Shown in pieces: positions 1 through 5,144 of a DNA stretch of 5,144 nt. Below the pieces are notes generated by a model that saw only the letters and a list, made by a program, of their open reading frames with translations, was not told the DNA's origin and did not search any database. The stretch spans positions 1-5,144 of the forward strand of contig JAURAE010000090.1 in assembly GCA_030829675.1 (NCBI GenBank), given 5' to 3'. How positions within the stretch are numbered: the stretch's first letter is position 1; every line of letters begins with the position of its first letter. The DNA is from Schleiferiaceae bacterium. Its GTDB lineage: Bacteria; Bacteroidota; Bacteroidia; Flavobacteriales; Schleiferiaceae. Both the position numbers and the translations under genes were made by a program.

Positions 1-65
1 TTCTCCCACTCCGGCTATTAGATCTCCAAATTCATGTATCTTCAAAAACCTTTAAATCCAAAACA
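1..65. other. Leader region upstream of the repeat-protein gene
   Basis: This short stretch lies ahead of the first gene. The bases just before the ATG at 66 are A/T-rich and have no Shine-Dalgarno sequence, as is usual in Bacteroidota. A weak -7-like match, TATCTTCA at 37-44, agrees with TAnnTTTG at six of eight positions but has no convincing -33 partner, so I do not call it a promoter. A reading frame entering from the left ends at the TAG at 19-21 (last residues F-S-H-S-G-Y) and could be the tail of an upstream gene, but seven codons cannot establish that. No terminator hairpin is evident. Confidence 0.4.
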
Positions 66-398
66 ATGAAACCTTGTATAGCTATCGTCGCAGTATTGAT
101 TTCAATAGGACTGAAAGGGCAAAGCATTCATAGCGTGAACTATGAAAGCCAAGCGGACGTCAAGGTTTTCGTAGTTCAGTATGAAAGTCAAGCGGACCTA
201 AAAGTGTACAAGGTCGATTATCAGAGCCAAGTGAAAGGGAACGAAGGACTCTGGTACTTCGTAGATTACAAATCACAATCTGATAAAACAATTCACTTTG
301 TGAAATACGAGTCTCAGGCTGACGTTAAAATTTTTTTCGTCAAATACCAAAGTCAGGCAGGATGGCGAAACAGTTCCAAAAAACACTTTTTCTATTAA
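66..398 (+). CDS. Small secreted tandem-repeat protein, DUF6150-like
   Basis: This is a 110-residue protein of unknown function. Residues 1 to about 19 (K2, hydrophobic I5-L16, then G-Q-S) look like a signal peptide, which supports the ATG at 66 although the frame is open upstream to the window edge. The rest is six units beginning at V24, V37, V50, V66, V79 and V92, with consensus V-x-Y-x-S-Q-A-D-x-K-V-x-x. Unit 3 carries a 3-residue insertion (K-G-N-E-G-L-W-Y) and the last unit turns into A-G-W-R-N followed by a basic, aromatic tail, S-K-K-H-F-F-Y. The G-L-W-Y insertion, A-G-W and K-K-H-x-x-Y tail match my recollection of DUF6150 proteins; I could not search. The alternating V/Y pattern suggests short beta strands stacked as a repeat fold (inference). 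It converges on the minus-strand operon and overlaps its stop codon. Its GC content is clearly lower than that of its neighbours. Confidence 0.88.
   Translation: MKPCIAIVAVLISIGLKGQSIHSVNYESQADVKVFVVQYESQADLKVYKVDYQSQVKGNEGLWYFVDYKSQSDKTIHFVKYESQADVKIFFVKYQSQAGWRNSSKKHFFY
135..371 (+). repeat. Six degenerate tandem repeats inside the small secreted protein gene
   Basis: The units lie at 135-173, 174-212, 213-260, 261-299, 300-338 and 339-371. The typical period is 39 bases, with a 48-base third unit and a shortened last unit. Each encodes V-x-Y-x-S-Q followed usually by A-D-x-K-V/I. Units 1 and 2 are the closest at the DNA level: 27 of 39 bases are identical, and an 18-base core at 141-158 and 180-197 differs at one position. 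The other units are recognisable mainly at the protein level, so this is an old coding repeat and not a microsatellite. Confidence 0.85.
395..398. other. Overlapping convergent stop codons (shared TTAA)
   Basis: The plus-strand repeat gene ends in TAA at 396-398. The minus-strand DUF5916 gene ends in TAA read from 397 down to 395. The two stops share the palindrome TTAA, so there is no intergenic space between the converging genes. Any transcription terminator for either gene must lie inside the other's coding sequence. Confidence 0.9.
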
Positions 399-2587
399 GG
401 CCTCAAGGTCAACTGGGCTTTCGCGAAGATTTGCGTGCCATTATATCCTTGGTTCGGCGCGGCGTAGGTGCTGCTGCCGATGTAGTAAATGGTGAACGGC
501 CCGGGCTGGTATTGCAGTAGGGGTTGGAAGAGGTAATCACCGGAGAATTGGTTCCATTGTGTGATCAATCTTGCCTGCACAAACCTGTTGGGGTTGTAGC
601 GAAGTACACTGCGCCAAATCCACCCTTCGTAAATCATGCCGCTGCCGTCTTGTTCCCAAAGTGAGCTGTAGTTACCCGTGAAGTTTGCTTGGACATTTCC
701 GAAGAGCTGGAGGTTCATTTCCATTCCGGTGTTCAGGCCGCTTCCTATCCTCGGGGAGGCGGTATTATAGGCTACAAACTCACCGGTATTGACGTATAGA
801 TTGAGCTTAAATCGCTGCGTTGGACTCCAGCTGGACCATTGAGTAATGGTGGACATGTTATCTAACACCGCGCCTTCAAACTCTTCCATAAAACCATGGA
901 TGGCGCCACCGCCAAGCATGAAATTGCCGGCAAACTGTGCATTCCACTCGAGGGTGAGCTGTTGTTGTTTCCAACGCCCGTCGGGGGTGAAGTTTGCTCG
1001 GCCGCCGGTGGTGATTTGGTAGAACTTAACCCGCTGACCGTTGAGTCTATTGATATAGCGCTGCTGTGCGCCCAATTCATTTCTGTTGTTCAACGGCAAA
1101 AAGCCCATGTCGGCACGGAAGGTTTCCCCTACGTGGGTAAAGTACAGGTCCGAGACCCAATGCGTGCTGGTGCGTTGCAAGCCTGTGGCATGAGAAAACC
1201 CATGAAAGCGCTCGCCATCAGTGGCGGCGGTATATTTGCCAAAGGTCGCACCGTCTGTGACCCAATCTGTCTCTGGCTCCACCGTGTATGACCAGGCGTA
1301 TTCCCCGGTCAATCGCCAACTGTCGCTGAGGTTCTCACGAACGGTAATGGCGTTGAGGTGGCCAGATCCGCCGTCCATGTAGATGCGATTTGTGCTGAGG
1401 TATCCAAGGTTGGCGCCGTTTTGTCGCGGCTTAGATAGGCGCACGACAGACGCAAAACTTTGACCGGCCACTCCTAGAATGTCCCTGTTTTCCCCAGGCA
1501 CGAGATAGGGACTTGAGCGGTCGTAGCCCGCCAATCCATAGGTGCGGAGCTTGGAGCCCTGACCTAAATACTTAACCATGCCCGAGGGGTTGGAGATGGT
1601 GCGTGAGTAGAAGTAGTTCATGGTGGTCGCGGTCAGATCGGAACCTTCATTAAAGAAGGGGCGACGCTCGGGGTAGTAGAGGCTGGTGGCGGAGTTCACA
1701 CTGACTTGGGCAGCATCGCTTTCCACCGTACTGAAGTCCGGATTGATGGCGGCCTCGATCGAGTTTTGTGAGTTGATGCCGTAGAAGGCGGAGAGCCCTA
1801 TTCTCCCGGTCGGTGTGCCGAAAGCACCATTTTCAAGGGGCGTTCCCCCGAGGACATAAGGGAGCAGGTCGCGACGCGTACCGCCCTTGATATCCTCGAT
1901 GATAAGAAAGTCGTTGAACTGACAATCGAAACAGGGATTGTCAAAATTTCGGTTCATGCTGATGGCACGGTGTACTTGGGCGCCTACATAGTACTCTCTG
2001 AAAAATCCCACGCGCCACTGTTGAACGGGCTTGTTCTCAAATTGTAATGAGCTGAATGGGATACGCATTTCCAAGGTCCAACCATTTTCACCAATGTTGG
2101 TGTAGGTATCATAGGTGATGTTATATCCTACGTCGTACTGACTCTCATCCTCAATAGTTGGGTTGTTGTTGCGCAAGTCTATTTGAACGCCATGGGCATT
2201 GGACGCGATGAAAATGGTGTTGCGCATATCTCCATAGAGGTCCATTGTGATGCCAATGAAATCATCGCCCCAAGCATTATCTCTGGGTTGCACGTTGGCA
2301 CGCAGGTGTTCAATATCCACCAAGGGACAATCAAATCCAATGATCAGAGATTCTTCGGTTCGATAGACATATGCCTTGGCCAATACCGGAGGTGTTCCAT
2401 TGGGATCCGGGTCCATTTCATTGAAGAGTTCAAAGGGCAAGGCATCGGTGTACTCCCCGTCTGAAAGCACCCCGTCCAACATCAGGCCCTGCGGCGCGTA
2501 GGGCACTTCAAGCTCACGAAGAGGATTGAGTTCCTGCGCCCAGAGAGCGGCGGGCAAGAACAAGAAAAAGGCTAGGCGGCGGATCAT
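395..2587 (-). CDS. Exported CBM9-like / DUF5916 outer-membrane-type protein
   Basis: The product has 730 residues, within the usual family range. Residues 1-18 form a signal peptide (M-I-R-R, a hydrophobic run, A-L-W-A-Q), which fixes the start. Residues of about 30-230 resemble the CBM9-like beta-sandwich: L-D-G-V-L-S-D-G-E-Y at 37-46, D-D-F-I-G-I-T-M-D at 108-116, N-G-W-T-L-E-M-R-I-P-F at 168-178, W-R-V-G-F-F-R at 191-197. From about 240 onward it is DUF5916, with the signature N-P-D-F-S-T-V-E-S-D at 282-291 and Y-P-E-R-R-P-F-F-N-E-G at 305-315. The remainder alternates polar and aromatic residues like an outer-membrane barrel and ends F-A-K-A-Q-L-T-L-R-P. In this family the N-terminal domain is related to sugar-binding modules, but no enzyme activity or substrate is established to my knowledge. 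It is the distal gene of an operon, starting nine bases after the upstream gene's stop. A small C-x-x-C (C219, C222) may be a local disulfide or metal site. Confidence 0.92.
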   Translation of the reverse strand: MIRRLAFFLFLPAALWAQELNPLRELEVPYAPQGLMLDGVLSDGEYTDALPFELFNEMDPDPNGTPPVLAKAYVYRTEESLIIGFDCPLVDIEHLRANVQPRDNAWGDDFIGITMDLYGDMRNTIFIASNAHGVQIDLRNNNPTIEDESQYDVGYNITYDTYTNIGENGWTLEMRIPFSSLQFENKPVQQWRVGFFREYYVGAQVHRAISMNRNFDNPCFDCQFNDFLIIEDIKGGTRRDLLPYVLGGTPLENGAFGTPTGRIGLSAFYGINSQNSIEAAINPDFSTVESDAAQVSVNSATSLYYPERRPFFNEGSDLTATTMNYFYSRTISNPSGMVKYLGQGSKLRTYGLAGYDRSSPYLVPGENRDILGVAGQSFASVVRLSKPRQNGANLGYLSTNRIYMDGGSGHLNAITVRENLSDSWRLTGEYAWSYTVEPETDWVTDGATFGKYTAATDGERFHGFSHATGLQRTSTHWVSDLYFTHVGETFRADMGFLPLNNRNELGAQQRYINRLNGQRVKFYQITTGGRANFTPDGRWKQQQLTLEWNAQFAGNFMLGGGAIHGFMEEFEGAVLDNMSTITQWSSWSPTQRFKLNLYVNTGEFVAYNTASPRIGSGLNTGMEMNLQLFGNVQANFTGNYSSLWEQDGSGMIYEGWIWRSVLRYNPNRFVQARLITQWNQFSGDYLFQPLLQYQPGPFTIYYIGSSTYAAPNQGYNGTQIFAKAQLTLRP

Positions 2588-2596
2588 TTGAGGGGA

Positions 2597-3664
2597 TTAG
2601 TTTAGCGAGAAGCCAACGGTAATGGAACCCAGGTAGGCCTCCTCAGGGAAGTAGTTGTCCTTGAAGTACGGAAGCTGCTCGAGTTTACCTGTGATCTTTA
2701 GTTTTTTATAGCCCAATTGTCCTACGAGCGCATAATTAAGCAAGCGTGTGTGGAAGCCGTTGGTGCGGATCTGGGTGTAGAAATCCCCATCCATATCTGA
2801 TCCATTGTAGGCGGCTTGGCTGAGGTAACGAATGCGCCCCATCACTCCAAAGCCTATGTTGAGGCCTTCGTCAAAAGTCCCCTTTGGGCTAAAGTCTAGA
2901 TGTAGGACGGCAGGTACATCGAAGGTGCCGATGTTCCAATTACTTCTGCGCACATTGCTAAGGCCTGATATAGGGACCAAGTTTGCGGCTCCGAACATCA
3001 TAGGATCTTTATCAATGGTCATCCCGTTTTTAAAACTGAAGACAGTGGACGCAATGCCCAATCCCGTTTCAAATTGCACGGGCGATTTCACCCCGCCGAT
3101 GCGTCTCTTTTGACCGAAGAAAATTCGGCTTTCCCAGGATAGCCCGGCATTCATATTGTCCATCGCGGAAGCCATGCTTCGGTCGCTGAGGACAAGTGCA
3201 TTTGGCCCTAGATGGAAGCCAAAGACACCGACCTTGGTTTTTGGGGCATCATCAAAAAAGCTGGAAAAGTCAAAATCGAAATCTTCAAATGTGGTGTCGT
3301 AGTGCTCTTGTGGGTACTGGGCAGAATCGGGCCCAGAATAGGCGGCAGAAAAATCGTCATTCCAGCTTAAGGCCTCTTCTACCGTGTCGGGGACGTAGTT
3401 TTCAAAAAACGAAGCAGAAGTCAAATACAGTTCAGAGATGATCGAATCCATTTTCGCCTGCGCCTCCTCTTTGGTAATCAACCCTTCATTCAAATCGCTG
3501 AATAGGCTACTTATTTTGATAGCATGCCGTACGACATCTCCCCCAGTGGGAGTAATTTCAACGATTTCAACGAAGGTGGTATCGGCTGCGGGAGCTTCCT
3601 CCACGACATGAGCGGTCACCAGAGTGCTTAGAGCAAGGGCAGAGGAGAGGAACAGGGTTTTCAT
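2597..3664 (-). CDS. Exported protein with acidic linker and probable C-terminal outer-membrane beta-barrel
   Basis: I do not recognise a named family. Starting at the ATG ending at 3664 gives 355 residues beginning M-K-T-L-F-L-S-S-A, a clean signal peptide cut near T17-A18-H19. An in-frame ATG 30 bases upstream (3694) would place ten polar residues before it and is less likely. Residues 54-79 form a predicted helical segment with L-N-E-G-L-I-T-K-E-E, similar to the SHOCT oligomerisation motif. Residues of about 88-140 are acidic and aromatic (Y-D-T-T-F-E-D-F-D-F-D-F-S-S-F-F-D-D at 122-139), probably a flexible linker. From V145 onward there are alternating beta strands rich in G, F and Y, ending Y-L-G-S-I-T-V-G-F-S-L-N, as in Bacteroidota outer-membrane beta-barrel proteins of the PorT-like kind. 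It is the first gene of the operon with the DUF5916 gene, so the two may work together at the outer membrane. Barrel assignment is inference. Confidence 0.85.
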   Translation of the reverse strand: MKTLFLSSALALSTLVTAHVVEEAPAADTTFVEIVEITPTGGDVVRHAIKISSLFSDLNEGLITKEEAQAKMDSIISELYLTSASFFENYVPDTVEEALSWNDDFSAAYSGPDSAQYPQEHYDTTFEDFDFDFSSFFDDAPKTKVGVFGFHLGPNALVLSDRSMASAMDNMNAGLSWESRIFFGQKRRIGGVKSPVQFETGLGIASTVFSFKNGMTIDKDPMMFGAANLVPISGLSNVRRSNWNIGTFDVPAVLHLDFSPKGTFDEGLNIGFGVMGRIRYLSQAAYNGSDMDGDFYTQIRTNGFHTRLLNYALVGQLGYKKLKITGKLEQLPYFKDNYFPEEAYLGSITVGFSLN

Positions 3665-3732
3665 AGGATTGTTAGGTTTTATTGGCTCGAACAAGGAGTG
3701 CCGCGTGATAAAAAAGTATTTTTACCAAAGAT
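3665..3732. promoter_or_regulatory. 68-bp divergent intergenic region
   Basis: This segment separates the start of the minus-strand outer-membrane operon from the start of rnr, so it should hold the promoter of the operon and possibly that of rnr. Both start codons are preceded by A/T-rich sequence without a recognisable Shine-Dalgarno motif. No strong inverted repeat suggesting an operator or riboswitch is visible. Confidence 0.6.
3717..3724 (+). promoter_or_regulatory. Weak -7-like element before rnr
   Basis: TATTTTTA matches the Bacteroidota -7 consensus TAnnTTTG in all but the last base. It sits only eight bases before the rnr ATG, so a transcript from it would be nearly leaderless. No well-spaced TTG -33 element is seen, and the match could be chance in an A/T-rich leader. 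Confidence 0.2.
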
Positions 3733-3733
3733 A
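3726..3733 (-). promoter_or_regulatory. Candidate -7 element for the outer-membrane operon
   Basis: Read on the minus strand this is TATCTTTG, an exact match to the Bacteroidota -7 consensus TAnnTTTG used by the primary sigma factor of this phylum. Transcription from it would begin a few bases further on and give a leader of roughly 55 bases before the start codon at 3664, a normal distance. A matching -33 element is weak: the nearest TTG triplets lie 13 and 28 bases upstream, and the phylum's usual spacing is about 19. The element shares one base with the rnr start codon. Confidence 0.4.
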
Positions 3734-5144
3734 TGGCAAGAAAGCACAATAAACGGGCCAACAAGCGCTCGACCAGCATAGATATCAAGGCCTATGCCCA
3801 AGCGCTAGAAGGCGTTTTCAAAAAATACCCGACCCGTAAATTCAACTATAAGCAGCTTGCAGCCCAGTTGGGCTACAAACCAGAAATGGCGAAAGCCAAG
3901 ATCGAAATGGCCTTGGCGGATATGGAGCGCAACGGCACTATTTTGATGGTGGACCGCGGCAAGTACAAGCTCAAATACAACGCGGTCTACACTACCGGAG
4001 TGGTGGATATGGCAGGGAACGGGAACGCCTATGTAGTGAGCCCGGATACCGAAGCGGATATCTTGATTCTTTCAGCCAATTTGAATCATGCTTTGCATGG
4101 CGATACGGTAAAAGTGAGCTTGTATGCACGTCGAGGCGGCAAGAAACTTGAAGGCGAAATCATTGAAATCATCAAGCGCAAACGCATGGACTTCGTGGGT
4201 ACCGTTGAGATCGGTAAGACCTACGGATTCTTGGTGCCGTCGAGCCGCAAGATGTTGGTAGATATTTTCATTCCCAAAGAGAAATTAGCCGGGGTAAAGC
4301 ACGGGCAAAAGGCCGTGGCACGTATCCTGGACTGGCCGAAAAATGCGAGTTCGCCTTTTGGAGAAATCATAGAAGTGCTTGGAGATGCGGGCGATCACAA
4401 CACAGAGATTCATGCTGTATTGGCCGAATACGGCCTGCCGTATACTTTTCCTAAAGAAGTTGAGGAGGAAGCCAATACGCTGAACCAAAGCATTGACGAA
4501 AAGGAAATTGCGAAAAACAGACGCGATTTCAGAGGGGTACCGACCTTCACTATTGATCCGGCGGACGCGAAGGATTTTGACGATGCGTTGTCGCTACAGA
4601 AATTGGAAAACGGCCACTGGGAAGTGGGCGTGCACATTGCGGATGTGAGTCACTACGTGCATCCGGATTCGATTCTCGACGAAGAGGCTGTGGAGCGCGC
4701 TACGAGCGTTTATCTAGTGGACCGAGTCGTTCCTATGCTTCCCGAAGTATTGTCCAACGGGGTCTGTTCCCTTCGCCCGAACGAAGATAAATACACCTTC
4801 AGCGCCGTCTTTGAGATGGACGAGGAGGGGACGGTACACGACCGTTGGTTTGGCCGAACAGCCATTCACAGCGACCGCAGATTTGCCTATGAAGAGGCGC
4901 AACAGATCATTGAGGATAACCACCCTGAAGGAAAGAAAGCAGATTTCTATGACGCCATCAGGACCCTCGACGGTATGGCGAAGAAATTGCGTGCCGCTCG
5001 TATGAGCAAAGGCGCACTCAGCTTCGATAAGAAGGAAGTCAAATTCAAGCTTGATGAGGAGAACCAGCCCACTGGCGTGTACTTCAAGGTCAGCCGCGAC
5101 GCCAACCATTTGATTGAGGAATTCATGCTGCTCGCCAACAGGTC
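3733..5144 (+). CDS. rnr: Ribonuclease R, 3' end missing (runs off the window)
   Basis: RNase R is a processive 3'-to-5' exoribonuclease that degrades structured RNA in the cytoplasm. The window holds 470 complete codons plus two bases; family members in this phylum are usually just over 700 residues. Domains in order: a basic start (M-A-R-K-H-N-K-R), a winged helix at about 18-81 (K-F-N-Y-K-Q-L-A-A-Q-L-G at 36-47, R-G-K-Y-K-L at 75-80), cold-shock domain 1 at about 88-150, cold-shock domain 2 at about 153-217, the linker motif T-E-I-H-A-V-L-A-E-Y-G-L-P at 224-236, and the RNB domain from about 263. The catalytic segment T-I-D-P-A-D-A-K-D-F-D-D-A at 273-285 carries D275, D281, D283 and D284, matching the magnesium-binding aspartates of E. 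coli RNase R. H-I-A-D-V-S-H-Y-V (301-309), P-M-L-P-E-V-L-S-N (334-342) and E-E-F-M-L-L-A-N (462-469) are further RNB hallmarks. The rest of RNB and the S1 domain lie outside. The frame is intact throughout; it is divergent from the outer-membrane operon. Confidence 0.96.
   Translation, partial: MARKHNKRANKRSTSIDIKAYAQALEGVFKKYPTRKFNYKQLAAQLGYKPEMAKAKIEMALADMERNGTILMVDRGKYKLKYNAVYTTGVVDMAGNGNAYVVSPDTEADILILSANLNHALHGDTVKVSLYARRGGKKLEGEIIEIIKRKRMDFVGTVEIGKTYGFLVPSSRKMLVDIFIPKEKLAGVKHGQKAVARILDWPKNASSPFGEIIEVLGDAGDHNTEIHAVLAEYGLPYTFPKEVEEEANTLNQSIDEKEIAKNRRDFRGVPTFTIDPADAKDFDDALSLQKLENGHWEVGVHIADVSHYVHPDSILDEEAVERATSVYLVDRVVPMLPEVLSNGVCSLRPNEDKYTFSAVFEMDEEGTVHDRWFGRTAIHSDRRFAYEEAQQIIEDNHPEGKKADFYDAIRTLDGMAKKLRAARMSKGALSFDKKEVKFKLDEENQPTGVYFKVSRDANHLIEEFMLLANR

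Noticed and set aside
1..20. Possible 3' end of a tRNA (CCCAC then TCCGGCT then A).
   Set aside because: If CCCAC is the T-stem, the preceding T-loop bases TTCT lack the near-universal A58, and the remaining arms are outside the window.
327..337. AAAATTTTTTT run as a programmed frameshift or slippage site.
   Set aside because: It simply encodes K-I-F-F within repeat unit 5. The zero frame continues through a matching sixth unit to the normal C-terminus, and no alternative frame gives a meaningful product.
379..391. AAAAA-CAC-TTTTT hairpin as a terminator.
   Set aside because: The stem is five A/T pairs only, has no G/C content, and lies inside the coding sequence of the repeat gene.
896..1291. 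131-codon open frame on the plus strand.
   Set aside because: It lies wholly antisense to the DUF5916 gene, whose protein shows family motifs throughout. It has no recognisable domain or upstream signal.
2183..2464. 93-codon open frame on the plus strand.
   Set aside because: It is antisense to the CBM9-like domain coding sequence and its translation shows no family features.
2832..3441. Two open frames (2832-3113 and 3196-3441) on the plus strand.
   Set aside because: Both are shadows of the exported barrel-like gene. The translations are P/R/K-rich and unlike a folded protein.
3470..3500. EF-hand calcium-binding loop (D-L-N-E-G-L-I).
   Set aside because: The spacing is one residue short of the 12-residue loop and the expected residues at positions 5-8 are not in register.
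3665..3694. Longer start at 3694 for the exported barrel-like protein.
   Set aside because: It adds M-F-E-P-I-K-P-N-N-P ahead of a good signal peptide. Initiation at 3664 gives a standard lysine-hydrophobic signal sequence.
4285..5138. Several minus-strand and alternate-frame open frames.
   Set aside because: All lie within the RNase R coding sequence, whose reading frame is continuous and carries every expected RNB motif.

Overview
The window looks like chromosomal DNA from a member of the Bacteroidota, probably a flavobacterium-like or related environmental lineage. The evidence is a DUF5916/CBM9-like outer-membrane-type protein, a DUF6150-like secreted repeat protein, A-rich leaders without Shine-Dalgarno sequences, and a TAnnTTTG-type -7 promoter motif. 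No phage, transposon, CRISPR array, rRNA or tRNA is visible. Four protein genes fill almost all of it.

Layout, left to right. (1) Positions 66-398 (+) encode a small secreted protein built from six tandem units of about 13 residues (V-x-Y-x-S-Q-A-D-x-K-V), resembling DUF6150. (2) Converging on it, with the two stop codons sharing a TTAA palindrome, is a two-gene minus-strand operon. Its promoter-proximal gene (2597-3664) encodes an exported protein with an acidic linker and a probable C-terminal beta-barrel. Nine bases downstream is the distal gene (395-2587), a 730-residue exported protein with an N-terminal CBM9-like beta-sandwich and a C-terminal DUF5916 region. (3) A 68-bp divergent intergenic region (3665-3732) separates the operon from a plus-strand gene that runs off the right edge (3733 to beyond 5144). 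This gene is ribonuclease R (rnr): 470 complete codons are present, covering the winged helix, both cold-shock domains and the first part of the RNB catalytic domain. The rest of RNB and the S1 domain are outside the window.

How they fit together. The two minus-strand genes are very likely co-transcribed, and both products carry signal peptides and beta-rich C-termini, so they may act together at the outer membrane; their substrate cannot be read from sequence. RNase R is a housekeeping RNA-decay enzyme that appears to be only a divergent neighbour. The repeat protein stands out by composition (about 40% GC by hand count over 61-360, against 53-58% in sampled stretches of its neighbours) and by its repeats: identical peptides are written with different codons, which points to an old, protein-level-conserved repeat array. 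I see no clear new multi-gene system. The most interesting items are the repeat protein, the uncharacterised outer-membrane pair and the compact divergent promoter region.
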